Shown: positions 35,947-45,388, numbered from the stretch's first letter. The stretch: DNA of 64,000 nucleotides from Hyphomicrobiales bacterium (GCA_017305665.1 JAFKKH010000025.1:147324-211323); one strand, 5' to 3'. Notes: generated by a model not told the origin, from the letters alone. Numbers and translations are program-made.

Positions 35947-37707
35947 ATGCTTCGCACAACCTTAGCTTCCTCGCGCGTCATGCGCGTCGGTGCACTCGGA
36001 CTGGCAACGCTCGTCGCCGTCATCTTTACGACTGACCACGCCGACGCGCGCCGTAGCCGCCACCGTCACCACCATCGTCATCACCATGAGGCGCGGCACA
36101 GCTACAACCCGCCCTTTGCCTCGATCATCGTCGATGCGAATTCCGGCGCGACGCTCGAGTCAACCAATCCCGACAGCCTTCGTCATCCGGCCTCGCTGAC
36201 CAAGATGATGACGCTCTACCTGCTGTTCGAGCGCCTCGATGCCGGCAAGATCAGCCTCGACACCGAGATGCATGTATCGCAGCACGCTGCGGAGCAAGAT
36301 CCGACAAAGCTCGGTCTGCGGTCGGGACAGACCATCCGCGTCGAAGACGCCATCAAGGGACTGGTCACGAAATCCGCCAATGATGCCGCCGTGGTCATCG
36401 CCGAAGCGCTCGGCGGCGACGAGGACGACTTCGCCAAGATGATGACGCGCAAGGCGCGCGCGCTCGGCATGACCCGCACCGTCTACCGCAATGCGTCCGG
36501 ACTTCCGAACGACGATCAGGTCACTACCGCGCGGGATCAGGCAACGCTCGGCCGCGCGCTGCAGGACCGCTTTCCGCGCTACTATCGCTACTTCGCGACA
36601 ACATCGTTCGTCTTCCGCGGCCGCACCATCCGCGGCCACAACCATCTGCTCGGCAGCGTCGATGGCGTTGACGGCATCAAGACCGGATATATCCGGGCGT
36701 CCGGCTTCAACCTCGTCACCAACCTGAAGCGCGGCAACCGCCATCTGGTCGGCGTTGTGATTGGAGGCCGCAGCAGCGGTTCGCGCGACGCGACCATGCG
36801 CAACCTGCTGGCCGAGAACCTCAACAAGGCTGCGACACGGCGCACCGTCGCTGCCATCACCGAACGCAATCCGGCCGAAGCCAACGCTCAGGTGGCGGAA
36901 GATCAGGCGCGTTCGCGGCCGGAACGCGCAGTCCAGGTTAATGGCGCCGTTCAGGTCGCCTCCGCAACGCCCGAACCCGTGGTGCTGCCGCCCGAGCGTC
37001 CCGCGCATCTCGCCCGCTCGCTGATCGCGGCTTCGGCCGCAGCACTGCCGCCCAAACAGGCCAAGCCGGAGCCTGCTCCGCTCACGAGTGGCGTGATCGA
37101 CACCCAGGCAATTTCCGCTATTCCGGGATCTTCGGAACCGATGAAGCCCGTGCGGGTGAAAACGGTACAGGTCCGGGTTGGATCGACCAGACTCGCCTCG
37201 GCCGGACAATCGATGCCGCCTGTGACTAGCCGCAACGCATCCGCCCGCGACGAGGCGCCGGAAACATCCGGTTCGGTCGTTGCGCGAGCGAACATGCCAC
37301 CTCAGCCGGCCAACTTCGGCACCGGCCATGGCATTCTGGGCGTGTTGCCGGCTTCGAGCATTCCTTCATCGACGCCGCAGACGGTGGCCTCCGCCGAACC
37401 GGCTTCCCGAGCTCAGCCGCAAGCGGTCCAACAGAACGGCGCGGTGAAGCCGGTGGCGATACATACGGGCTGGATCATTCAAGTCGGCGCGCTCGAAACC
37501 GAGAATGAGGCGCGCGAACGCCTCGATGCGGCGCGCGGTCGCGCCCACGGCATGCTGGGCAAGGCCGATCCGTTCACCGAGCCCGTCTCCAAGGGCGACA
37601 AGAAGCTGTATCGCGCCCGCTTTGCCGGTCTCGATCGCGATCAGGCGGAGGCCGTATGCCGCAGGCTGAAGCGCTCCGACATGTCCTGCATCACGATCCG
37701 GAACTGA
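35947..37707 (+). CDS. D-alanyl-D-alanine carboxypeptidase with SPOR domain
   Basis: Periplasmic penicillin-binding protein of the DacA/DacF class, which trims stem pentapeptides. 586 residues: signal peptide ending near DHADA, a His/Arg cluster at about 37-51 (SRHRHHHRHHHEARH), then the serine peptidase with SLTK (Ser83, Lys86), SAN in TKSANDAAVV and KTG in DGIKTGYIRASG. A long Pro/Ala-rich linker leads to a C-terminal SPOR domain (GWIIQVGALETENEARERLDAARG to the end) that binds denuded glycan, so septal targeting is likely. The His cluster may bind metal; that is inference. Confidence 0.94.
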   Translation: MLRTTLASSRVMRVGALGLATLVAVIFTTDHADARRSRHRHHHRHHHEARHSYNPPFASIIVDANSGATLESTNPDSLRHPASLTKMMTLYLLFERLDAGKISLDTEMHVSQHAAEQDPTKLGLRSGQTIRVEDAIKGLVTKSANDAAVVIAEALGGDEDDFAKMMTRKARALGMTRTVYRNASGLPNDDQVTTARDQATLGRALQDRFPRYYRYFATTSFVFRGRTIRGHNHLLGSVDGVDGIKTGYIRASGFNLVTNLKRGNRHLVGVVIGGRSSGSRDATMRNLLAENLNKAATRRTVAAITERNPAEANAQVAEDQARSRPERAVQVNGAVQVASATPEPVVLPPERPAHLARSLIAASAAALPPKQAKPEPAPLTSGVIDTQAISAIPGSSEPMKPVRVKTVQVRVGSTRLASAGQSMPPVTSRNASARDEAPETSGSVVARANMPPQPANFGTGHGILGVLPASSIPSSTPQTVASAEPASRAQPQAVQQNGAVKPVAIHTGWIIQVGALETENEARERLDAARGRAHGMLGKADPFTEPVSKGDKKLYRARFAGLDRDQAEAVCRRLKRSDMSCITIRN

Positions 37708-37732
37708 TCGCACCCTCCTTCGGAGGTTCAAG

Positions 37733-37763
37733 TGGCCGGGTTCAAGCCCGGCCATTTGTTTTT
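37733..37763 (+). terminator. intrinsic terminator of the carboxypeptidase gene
   Basis: TGGCCGGG-TTCAAG-CCCGGCCA followed by TTTGTTTTT, 26 bases after the stop. Confidence 0.92.
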
Positions 37764-37932
37764 CTGACGCAGCAGTGTCGGCCCAAAATTCAGGATTTGA
37801 AAACCACTCGTCAAGAATTGGCGGATAAAACTTGGGACGGTGATCGACCACGCCGGACAACGGCGGGCGATAACGGGGCATCAAGCAGACAGACAGAGGC
37901 AACTCGCGGTGTAGCGTTTGGTGGCGTTGGAG

Positions 37933-38661
37933 TTAGCCGCGATGAGTGCGAAGAAGAGTGTCCTTGGCCTCGTTTACACGGGCCGCCAGGTACGTCGACC
38001 CCCCTTGGTCGGGATGCAGTTTCTTCATGAGCCCGCGATGCGCACGCCCGATCTCGTCCTTGCCCGCCCCCGGCTGCAAGCCAAGGATCTGGTAGGCCTC
38101 CTCGTTCGTCATTTTGCCACTCGCCGCCGCGTGGCCTCGCCCCCCTGCCGCACCTCCCTGCGCGTTCTGACGCCAGGCGGGAAACCTGCCGTCCAGATAG
38201 CTTTCAAGTAACGCGCAGCTTTCCGCATCGAAGCGCGCCATCATCGCCGCCAATTGCGGCAGATCGAAATCGCCGAGCGAGCGGCCAGCGTCTGGCCCCG
38301 CAACGATCCGTCCGCTGAGAGCGCCGCTGTCGTGATCCAGCGTCATGTCGAGGAAGTGCGAGCGCACCCGCGACGTTTGTCCCGCCGAGCGCTGTGATCG
38401 CCTCCCGAACATCCCGCCGAGATTTCCGCCGACGGTCGCGCCGAACGGCGACCAGCCCAAAAGTCCGGCGCCGAAAATGCCGAGCGGCAGCGCAACGGCC
38501 AGTTCGCCCTTGATGCCGGTGAACGCAGCAACCGCGAGCGCCAGAATGCCGCCCGCGATCTTGACGGCGCGCGCCAACATGGCTGGATTCGCCGCCCGGA
38601 ACATCTGAAGCAGCGAATACAGGACAACAACGGCCACAAGGCCTGCGATCAGCGTCGGCAT
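37933..38661 (-). CDS. membrane-anchored J-domain protein
   Basis: 242 residues. Two N-terminal hydrophobic spans (LIAGLVAVVVLYSLL and IAGGILALAVAAFTG, with a further GIFGAGLLGW patch), a soluble middle with FLDMTLDHDSGALSGRI, and a C-terminal J domain: EEAYQILGLQPGAGKDEIGRAHRGLMKKLHPDQGGS, with HPD intact. The layout matches alphaproteobacterial proteins related to mitochondrial TIM14/Pam18. It should stimulate a DnaK-type ATPase at the membrane. It lies downstream of a vWA gene on the same strand. Confidence 0.9.
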   Translation of the reverse strand: MPTLIAGLVAVVVLYSLLQMFRAANPAMLARAVKIAGGILALAVAAFTGIKGELAVALPLGIFGAGLLGWSPFGATVGGNLGGMFGRRSQRSAGQTSRVRSHFLDMTLDHDSGALSGRIVAGPDAGRSLGDFDLPQLAAMMARFDAESCALLESYLDGRFPAWRQNAQGGAAGGRGHAAASGKMTNEEAYQILGLQPGAGKDEIGRAHRGLMKKLHPDQGGSTYLAARVNEAKDTLLRTHRG

Positions 38662-38758
38662 AGCGGATAGATAGTATGTTGCCGCAACTGGCGGAAGCGG
38701 TTGTTCACAACGTCGCAGACTCCCCTTATCCGGCGGAGCATGGCCTGCAGCGTGGCCG

Positions 38759-39511
38759 TTATTTCATCTGCTCCAGAAGTTGCGTCGCCCCCGCCGTCGT
38801 CGACGACAGCCGCCGCAGCGCTTCGCGGCCACCCGCGGCATAGGCGGCGGCGGCACGCAGCAGTTCGCGCAGTTGGGCCGCGGCGCCCGGATCGAACCGG
38901 CACCAGGCGCCACCGGTCAGCCGCGCGATCTCGCGAAAGGCCTGTTCGGCGTCCGCATCATGCCCTTCCTGAAACATGAAGACGGGGACCTTGAGCAAGC
39001 CCAGTTCGCCGGCTTTCGCGCAGAGGTCATCGACCGATTCTTCCATGGCGTCGCCGACAAACACCACGGCTTTGATGCCTGCGGCGACGGCTTCGCGACG
39101 CGCGTCCGAAAGGACCTTGCCGATCTGGGTGTGGCCACCGCGGCAATCGATCGCGCTCATCAGTTTGGCGAGTTTCGCGCTGTCCGATATCCAGCCGCTC
39201 GCGCGGCATTCGCTTTGTCCGCGATAGTAGACGAGGCGGATATCGAGACGGCCGACGCCGGCGGCTTCGCGGAACATGTCCGCCTGCAGTGCGCACGCCA
39301 TGTCCCAGGTCTGCTGTCGGCTCATGGTGGCATCGAGCGCGAAGACCAGCCTGCCGTTGGCGCCCGATGCGTGCGGCGACATCGCGCGTGCCCTGGCGAC
39401 GAACGCAGCGATATCCGCAGAAGTCGACGGTTTCGCATCGGGTACGGACGACGTCTTGTGATCGGCTGGCGTACTGACGGGAGCCTTCGGCGGCGTTGGA
39501 TCGCGGGGCAT
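38759..39511 (-). CDS. vWA domain protein
   Basis: 250 residues, soluble, no signal. GRLVFALDATMSRQQTWDMACALQ contains a DxTxS MIDAS motif, followed by DIRLVYYRGQSECRASGW and AVVFVGDAMEESVDDLC, forming a vWA fold. The N-terminal 45 residues are disordered and Pro/Ser-rich. The start giving MPRDPTPPK fits better than the longer frame. Its role is unknown; with 97 bases to the J-domain gene they may share a transcript. Confidence 0.82.
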   Translation of the reverse strand: MPRDPTPPKAPVSTPADHKTSSVPDAKPSTSADIAAFVARARAMSPHASGANGRLVFALDATMSRQQTWDMACALQADMFREAAGVGRLDIRLVYYRGQSECRASGWISDSAKLAKLMSAIDCRGGHTQIGKVLSDARREAVAAGIKAVVFVGDAMEESVDDLCAKAGELGLLKVPVFMFQEGHDADAEQAFREIARLTGGAWCRFDPGAAAQLRELLRAAAAYAAGGREALRRLSSTTAGATQLLEQMK

Positions 39512-39554
39512 AGCAACTCGCAAAGTGATCCCGGAGACGAGTAATTCAAAGACA

Positions 39555-39591
39555 ATGGGAGCCGGTTGCCGTTGCTGCAACCCGCTCCCAT
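39555..39591 (-). terminator. hairpin downstream of the alpha/beta hydrolase gene
   Basis: 15-base arms (39555-39569 and 39577-39591) pair at 14 of 15 positions around a 7-base loop. On the minus strand it follows the hydrolase stop by 32 bases and is followed by a weak T-rich run (TGTCTTT). Confidence 0.7.
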
Positions 39592-39623
39592 CAAACCACT
39601 AACTCGTCAAATCGGGACGACCG

Positions 39624-40484
39624 TCAGTTCTCGGCCGGCGCATACAGCGCAACAGGTCCGGGCTTGGGGACGTTCGGCACCTTCGTCGGGACCGGCGCAA
39701 GCTTGCTCTTGTCGTCGAGGAATTTGTCGAGCTGCTCCTGAATGTCCACTTTGACGTCTTCCGGACCGCGGTCGCTCATCTCGGTGTGCTGGTACTTCGT
39801 CTGCACGACAGTGATGCCCGACTCCTCGCACTGCTGTTCATCCGGCACCACACCCGGATCGGTCTTGAAGCGAGGATCCTTGGAACGGAACGACAGGATC
39901 TTGAAGCGCCCGTCGGTGATGAACGGCACGCGCAGGTTATCGAGTGTGACGACCCGTCTCACTTCGTCAGGATGCACCTTCGCGAAATACATCGCGATGT
40001 CGCCGCCGTTGGAATGACCGACCATCGTCAGGTGATCATAGTCGGCGTGCGGCTGCACCGATTTCATCTTGCTGATCGCGAACAGGATGTTGGCGACGCC
40101 GCGCTGATAGACCGGCAAGCGGCCGACATAGGGCTCGCCAACCTTGGTCACGAGGGGCGCGTCGGTCGAAAGATCGTGCTGGATGCTGATCGCCATGTAG
40201 CCACGTGCGGCAAACGTGTTCGCGAGAAACGAATACTCGGTGTATTTGACGGTGTTTCCGTGATTGAGGATCGCGACAGGCAGGGTCAGCATGCCTGCAT
40301 TCGCCTGCATCTCCTTGTCACGACGGATCGCGATATCCACGGCGACAGGACGATTGCGCGTCGCATCGTAGAACGTCATCGTCTCGTGATGGATCGCCCA
40401 TTTACTCGCGGTGAAGTACGCGACGACTGCGAGGACGCAAATCGACACGAAAACCGTCAAGCCACGTTTCATTCCGCGTTTCAT
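39624..40484 (-). CDS. alpha/beta hydrolase, membrane-anchored or exported
   Basis: 286 residues. A hydrophobic N-terminal segment (GLTVFVSICVLAVVAYFTA) is a signal anchor or signal peptide. The nucleophile elbow is GHSNGG in YDHLTMVGHSNGGDIAMYF; AILNHGNTVKYTEYSFLANTFAARGYMAISIQHD resembles the oxyanion region and first strands. The end is Pro-rich. The substrate is not readable. A strong palindrome lies about 80 bases upstream, so expression is probably controlled by a regulator not in this neighbourhood. Confidence 0.85.
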   Translation of the reverse strand: MKRGMKRGLTVFVSICVLAVVAYFTASKWAIHHETMTFYDATRNRPVAVDIAIRRDKEMQANAGMLTLPVAILNHGNTVKYTEYSFLANTFAARGYMAISIQHDLSTDAPLVTKVGEPYVGRLPVYQRGVANILFAISKMKSVQPHADYDHLTMVGHSNGGDIAMYFAKVHPDEVRRVVTLDNLRVPFITDGRFKILSFRSKDPRFKTDPGVVPDEQQCEESGITVVQTKYQHTEMSDRGPEDVKVDIQEQLDKFLDDKSKLAPVPTKVPNVPKPGPVALYAPAEN

Positions 40485-40561
40485 TATCTTCCCTATGGGC
40501 CGCTGGAATCGGCATCTGCCGGCCCAGCTTCGAGGACTCTTCCGGTCCCTTGTTGAGAATA

Positions 40562-40583
40562 TATGTCACACGCATGTGACATA
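40562..40583. promoter_or_regulatory. perfect palindrome upstream of the alpha/beta hydrolase
   Basis: TATGTCACA-CGCA-TGTGACATA: 9-base arms without mismatch. It lies 78 bases before the hydrolase start in a 300-base gap whose other end is the 3' end of mipZ, so the hydrolase is its only adjacent gene start. The TGTCACA-type half-site resembles TetR- or GntR-class operators. No regulator gene is next to it. The rest of the gap (40584-40784) shows nothing recognisable. Confidence 0.65.
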
Positions 40584-40784
40584 AAGGTCAAAAGTTGTGT
40601 GTTTGCCGCTACTTGATTGTGCAGCGCACTCTATTCGCAAGCGGCACGCCAGCAACTGTGCGGCCAGAATGACCCGCCAAAACAGCTAAGATATTGATAT
40701 AACAGCGAATAAGTCTGTCTCTTAAGTCGTCACCGGTGCCGGCTCCCTGCCCCGGTCAAAGGCAGCCCGGAGGATCCGCGACAA

Positions 40785-41708
40785 TCAGGCGCCCAGGATA
40801 TCGTGGACCTCGAGCGGCTTGTCGACTTGCGTGAACCACTCGGCGCGATTTGCCGCGCGGCGGCGGCCCCGCTCGTCCAGCGGAAGTTTGAGCTGACGCA
40901 GCAGGCCCGTGACCTCCTCGCGCGCGGTCAGATGTCCCAGGCTCGGTCGGGTGCCGAGGGTCACCTCGTCCAGATCGTCGAGCGCCGTCAGGCCGCGTGG
41001 AAAGAATTCGCGATACACGACGCGTTCGGCGAAGCCGTCGATCGCGCGAAAGCCGAGTTGAAGCGAAAGCTGCCGCAGGCCGGTCGCGACCAGTTGGGTA
41101 TTGCGTGATCCCATCGTCGAGAGCCGATTGCGGACGACGATCCAGTCAAGCGTGGCGCCATCGAGTTGCCGGCGCTTGCGGCGGGAATCCCTGACCATCT
41201 CCGCGTAGTGGCTTTCGCCGGTCACGGCATAGGTCGCCGCATCGACGGTGCCCAGCACATCGAAATCGAGAAAGCTGTCGTTGATCGGCGTCACCAGCGT
41301 ATCCGCCATCGAGTGCGCCAGCCGCATCAGATAGCTGTCGGAGCCCGGCGTATCGATGACGATGAAGTCGAACGTCCGCTCGACCGCACTCACAGCATCC
41401 AAAAACTGTTCGAGCTCGACGGACTCGTTCTCTGCGATCTGCATGCTCTCGCCAAGCCTGACGCAGACATGGTGCGGAAGCTCGAGATCGCGACCGGTCC
41501 GCCGCGCCCAGGCCTGCCGGTTGGCAATGTAACGGGTGAAGCTTTGCTGACGGGAGTCGAGGTCGATGGTCGCGACACGCTGGCCGGCCTTCAGCAGCGC
41601 GACAGCGATATGCAGCGCGGTGGTGGATTTGCCGGAGCCGCCCTTCTCGTTGCCCAGCACGATCACATGCGCCGAGCCTGCCTGCCCCTGATTGACTTGC
41701 ATCAGCAT
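40785..41708 (-). CDS. mipZ: MipZ-type ParA-family ATPase (division-site placement)
   Basis: 307 residues. A deviant Walker A (LGNEKGGSGKSTTALHIAVALL, residues about 18-39), the catalytic DLDSRQQSFTRYIANRQ and DFIVIDTPGSDSYLMRLAH identify the MipZ branch of ParA/MinD ATPases. In Caulobacter MipZ forms gradients from ParB at the poles and blocks FtsZ polymerisation. AGAGGT precedes the ATG giving MLMQVNQ. As usual it is alone, divergent from panC. Confidence 0.93.
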   Translation of the reverse strand: MLMQVNQGQAGSAHVIVLGNEKGGSGKSTTALHIAVALLKAGQRVATIDLDSRQQSFTRYIANRQAWARRTGRDLELPHHVCVRLGESMQIAENESVELEQFLDAVSAVERTFDFIVIDTPGSDSYLMRLAHSMADTLVTPINDSFLDFDVLGTVDAATYAVTGESHYAEMVRDSRRKRRQLDGATLDWIVVRNRLSTMGSRNTQLVATGLRQLSLQLGFRAIDGFAERVVYREFFPRGLTALDDLDEVTLGTRPSLGHLTAREEVTGLLRQLKLPLDERGRRRAANRAEWFTQVDKPLEVHDILGA

Positions 41709-41960
41709 ATTTTACCTCTAATGCCATCTTCAAATCGCGTGTCAAAGGGGTCAAGCGAAATGCATGCTCTGCGTCGGCAGGGCCACGTGAATTCGGTTTA
41801 ATCATGAATCTGCGCGTTGGCTTCAGACGGGCTTCGCAAAGCGAGGCGCGACAACCGATCATTGCCCGGCGGATTGGCGCAGAAGGATCGGCTTTGATAA
41901 GAATAACGCCCCATCCCGATGTCGAAGACAACACGTCTCCGGCCTATTGAACGAGTATCG

Positions 41961-42812
41961 ATGTCCCGCTTGCCCGCCGTTGCCCGCACCCTTCCCGCTC
42001 TGCGCCGCGCGCTCGATGCGTTGCGGACGCGACGGGCCACCATCGCGCTGGTCCCGACCATGGGCGCCCTTCACGACGGACATCTCGCGCTGGTGCGGCA
42101 AGCCCGGCGGCGCGCATCGAAGGTCGTCGTGTCGATCTTCGTCAATCCTACGCAATTCGCGCCGCATGAGGATTTTGGCTCATATCCGCGAACCTGGAAA
42201 GCCGACATGGAGAAGCTCGCGGCGGAGCGCGCCGACCTGGTCTGGAATCCCGGCGTCGACATCATGTATCCGCCGAACTTCGCAACCCGGATCCTGCCGG
42301 AGGGTCCCGCGACCGCGAATCTCGAAGATCGTTTCCGCCCGCATTTCTTCGGCGGCGTTGCCACTGTCGTCGGCAAGCTGTTCACGCAGTGCCGGCCCGA
42401 CATCGCCGTGTTCGGTCAGAAAGACTATCAGCAGCTCAAGGTCGTGACCCGGATGGCCGCCGATCTCGATCTCGGCGTGAAAGTCATCGGCGTGCCGACC
42501 GTGCGCGAACGCGACGGGCTCGCGATGTCGTCGCGCAACGTCTATCTCTCATCCGACCAGCGCGCTGTCGCGCCGATCCTCCACCGCACCATGAAGGACG
42601 CCGCCAAGCGCCTGCGCAACGGCGACGACCTCAAGACCGTCATGGCGGATGGCGCAAGGACGATCGAGCATGCCGGCTTTGCGCTGGACTATTTTGAAGC
42701 GCGCCATGCCGAAACACTGGCGCCGATCCCGTCGATCACGGACGGACCGATCCGGCTCCTGGTTGCCGCAAAGATCGGAACCACGCGGCTGATCGACAAT
42801 ATCGGCGTTTGA
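41961..42812 (+). CDS. panC: pantothenate synthetase
   Basis: Joins pantoate and beta-alanine with ATP to make pantothenate. 283 residues from ATG 41961, the usual length; an upstream ATG at 41919 adds 14 residues. [20 protein letters not shown] holds the HxGH nucleotide motif; [33 protein letters not shown] and [16 protein letters not shown] (KMSKS-like) are standard. panB is not adjacent. Confidence 0.96.
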   Translation: MSRLPAVARTLPALRRALDALRTRRATIALVPTMGALHDGHLALVRQARRRASKVVVSIFVNPTQFAPHEDFGSYPRTWKADMEKLAAERADLVWNPGVDIMYPPNFATRILPEGPATANLEDRFRPHFFGGVATVVGKLFTQCRPDIAVFGQKDYQQLKVVTRMAADLDLGVKVIGVPTVRERDGLAMSSRNVYLSSDQRAVAPILHRTMKDAAKRLRNGDDLKTVMADGARTIEHAGFALDYFEARHAETLAPIPSITDGPIRLLVAAKIGTTRLIDNIGV

Positions 42813-42833
42813 CGGGCCCCCGCCCGCGGCCTT

Positions 42834-43271
42834 CTACAGCAATCCCAGATCGCGCAGTTCACGCCGCAGCGGCTCGGGCATCGCCGCAACGCTCGCGGCA
42901 TTGCTGCCGAGGTCGGGCGGTGCATCGGCGGCTGTCAGGTAGCGCCAACCCTGAAACGGACGCATCGGACGTGGCCGCACCGGGATCACCTTGGGCTGCA
43001 TGACCAGACGGCATCGGCCGATACCGTCGCGATCGCGGAACGGCTCGACGCCGATCAGTTTTTCCCGCGCGGCGATCTCACCCCTGATGACCCAGTAGAG
43101 CGAGCCGCCTGCGAGCAGCTCTTCGTCCCGCTTCGGCGTCATGCGGGTGATATGGATGTGATGACGCGGCAAGCCATTCCGCTTGGCCTGCTTCATGCGC
43201 TCGGCGATCCAGCCCTTGAGCTCCTTCACGGAGTCACAGCCGACTGCGAGCTTGACGAGATTGAGATGCAT
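42834..43271 (-). CDS. DUF1489 family protein
   Basis: 145 residues from the ATG in MHLNLVKLAVGCDSVKEL; the frame continues upstream but resembles nothing there. HHIHITRMTPKRDEELLAGGSLYWVIRGEIAAREKLIGVE and PFQGWRYLTAADAPPDL are the DUF1489 blocks. It is nearly confined to alphaproteobacteria and its role is unknown. It is soluble with basic N-terminal half. 28 bases after the next gene upstream, so probably co-transcribed. Confidence 0.9.
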   Translation of the reverse strand: MHLNLVKLAVGCDSVKELKGWIAERMKQAKRNGLPRHHIHITRMTPKRDEELLAGGSLYWVIRGEIAAREKLIGVEPFRDRDGIGRCRLVMQPKVIPVRPRPMRPFQGWRYLTAADAPPDLGSNAASVAAMPEPLRRELRDLGLL

Positions 43272-43299
43272 GTTCAGCGCGTGCTTTCGGAAGAGCCGG

Positions 43300-44265
43300 T
43301 CAGTTCTGTGTGCTCGCTGAAGGTGGCTCGGGCGCGATACGGACGGGAGCCGCCACATGCGGCTTGGGGGCAGGTTTCCTGGCCGGTGCCGCGCGATGCT
43401 GAGACGGCGCCGGACGCGGTGTCGGAACCGCCTGCGCGGCGGCCGGCGCCGGCTGCGGTGCCGCGGCATTTGCTGCGGGCTCAGGCGTCATGATGTTGAC
43501 CGGCGGGATGGAGGCGGAGGTCGGAAATTCGGCATTCGTCGGCTTACCGGTCGGCACCGACGCCGGCATTGCCGCCATGCCGGGCACCGTGGAGGCAGCC
43601 GCCGCTGCTGCTGCCGCCGGCGCCGTCGTGCTCCACGCGGTCGCGTAACGCGAGACCCGTTCCTCGTAGATCCGCTCCTGCATGTTCGCCGCAACCTGAT
43701 TGTGATCGGTCAGCGACTGAAACGCGGCGCAGTCCGTCGGCGTGCAGCGGTCGCGCGCAACCAGCACATAGGCGACCAGACCATAGCGATCGCGCTCGAC
43801 CGCGCGCCGCAGTGCCTGCAACTCCGGCGACATGACCCGATTGGCGGCAGCGACATCGCCGAACGACCTCAGCCGGTCGACTTCAGACGCCGCGTAGGAT
43901 ACGGCCGCAGCCGTGGTATCCGGCGTTCCGAACAGCGCCTTCTCGCAGGCCTCCTCGACCGCATCGCCGGCAAGATCGTCGATGCAGGACAATGCTGGCA
44001 TCGCGACATGGATCGGCGCGGCGCGACCCGCAGCACCCGAGACCGCACCGCCCGGACCGAAACCACGAATGGTGGCAGCGACCGCAACGGCGATCGCAAG
44101 CAGCGTGATGACCGTCAGGGCACCGTTCGCGACCGACTTCTCGGCGCGAAGCAGGGTCAACAATACGATCAGCCCGAAGAAGCCCGCCGCGGCCAGCGTG
44201 AGCCACATCGGGAAGGTCGGTGAGCGCCAGAGGTGATCGAGCGAAGTTGCCCAGTCCCAGTTCAT
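43300..44265 (-). CDS. membrane protein with Ala/Pro-rich tail, function unknown
   Basis: 321 residues. Two membrane spans near the N-terminus (MWLTLAAAGFFGLIVLLTLL and ALTVITLLAIAVAVAATI) are followed by a probably periplasmic helical part with four cysteines (LSCIDDL, EEACEK, RDRCTPTDCAAFQ) and a low-complexity Ala/Pro tail of about 110 residues. The cysteines could form disulfides. I do not recognise a named family; it looks like conserved Bradyrhizobium-type proteins. Confidence 0.75.
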   Translation of the reverse strand: MNWDWATSLDHLWRSPTFPMWLTLAAAGFFGLIVLLTLLRAEKSVANGALTVITLLAIAVAVAATIRGFGPGGAVSGAAGRAAPIHVAMPALSCIDDLAGDAVEEACEKALFGTPDTTAAAVSYAASEVDRLRSFGDVAAANRVMSPELQALRRAVERDRYGLVAYVLVARDRCTPTDCAAFQSLTDHNQVAANMQERIYEERVSRYATAWSTTAPAAAAAAAASTVPGMAAMPASVPTGKPTNAEFPTSASIPPVNIMTPEPAANAAAPQPAPAAAQAVPTPRPAPSQHRAAPARKPAPKPHVAAPVRIAPEPPSASTQN

Positions 44266-44436
44266 GCGCGATGTCCCTCATGCCGAACGGCGATGCCAGC
44301 ATAGAACGCATTCGGCGAATGTGAATGCAGAATCCCCGGTCCCTGAATGATCGGGGATTGCGGCAAAACGGGTCCAGCCTTGTCGGCCGTCCACGGCTTT
44401 AACGCAGGGATCGCTCGATCGTGCGGAGAATTACGT

Positions 44437-44640
44437 TCAGCCAGTGGCGAGTTGGCTTTCCTTCGCGACACGCTCGAAAGCTTCGGTCGCACTCTTGATC
44501 CGGTACTGACAATCATCGCCATCGAAGGGAAGCAGGCGGACAACCTCGTAGGTGCCGCTCGCAGCCGGGCGGGCCACGTTGCTCGCGGTGAAATAGACTG
44601 TCTCTCCAACGAGATATTTGTGCTTCAACGCCCTCTCCAT
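44437..44640 (-). CDS. small conserved hypothetical protein, 67 residues
   Basis: HKYLVGETVYFTASNVARPAASGTYEVVRLLPFDGDDCQYRIKSATEAFERVAKE forms a compact beta-rich domain that I recognise as conserved but unnamed in Bradyrhizobium-type genomes. ATG at 44640 gives MERALKHKY; a TTG at 44628 (giving MKHKY) has GGAGAGGG at ideal spacing and may be the true start. The gaps on both sides (44266-44436 and 44641-44900) show no other gene. Confidence 0.75.
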   Translation of the reverse strand: MERALKHKYLVGETVYFTASNVARPAASGTYEVVRLLPFDGDDCQYRIKSATEAFERVAKESQLATG

Positions 44641-44900
44641 CACGCAACAGGACGGCCGGTCTGCCCGCGGTCCCCGCAGTAAATCCGGCCAAAAACGTCC
44701 GCATTCTATATCACGTGAGTCAGCCTTTTGGCCAGTCATAAGACGGCATGGCAAATACCAAAATTTTGCAGGCTTTTCAGTAATATAAATGCATTTTCGT
44801 GCCTTCGCGAGGGAACCCGACGAGAGATGTCCGCGGGCGGCATCCGGGCGCGGGGGAACCGTGCGGATTTACCTTCGCCGGGAACCCGTTCGCAGCGGGG

Positions 44901-45278
44901 TCAGGCCGTGTGAGGGAGGCTCCCGTGGGGGCTCGCAGAGTCCACCGCGGTTGGCAGTTGTTGCGCCAGAATTTTCGAAAGCTGGTCGACGGGAATGTTG
45001 AACCGCGCGGCCAGTTCCTTGACCTTCTCGCTGCCGAGGACCTGCTGCAGTTCATCGGCCGTGATCGGGATGTTCTGTCCGTTGCCGATCCACGATTTGA
45101 CCTGATCGCCGAAGCCCGCCTGCTGGAGTTTGGCAACGATGGCCGAAAGGCCACCTTGATTGCCATTTCCGAGAACTTCACCCAGCACCGCCGGGATCAC
45201 TGCGGATTCTAGCTGACCCTCGACGCCTTTGGCTGCGGGTGAACTCAACAAATTCGTCAAGGTATCAAGGATTCCCAT
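44901..45278 (-). CDS. YidB/DUF937 family protein
   Basis: 125 residues, MGILDTLTNLLSSPAAKGVE, then GLSAIVAKLQQAGFGDQVKSWIGNGQNIPITADELQQVLGSEKV and IPVDQLSKILAQQLPTAVD: the full YidB pattern. The family is widespread and its function is unknown. AAAGGGCG precedes the ATG. Confidence 0.92.
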   Translation of the reverse strand: MGILDTLTNLLSSPAAKGVEGQLESAVIPAVLGEVLGNGNQGGLSAIVAKLQQAGFGDQVKSWIGNGQNIPITADELQQVLGSEKVKELAARFNIPVDQLSKILAQQLPTAVDSASPHGSLPHTA

Positions 45279-45388
45279 CGCGACGCCCTTTCAGCTTTGC
45301 GAACTGGCCGCAAACCTGCGCGGGCTTTCGCAACTCCGTCAAGTCACGGCGTCGCGAGATCGAATCTGCCGGGCGAAATTCGCAGCGT

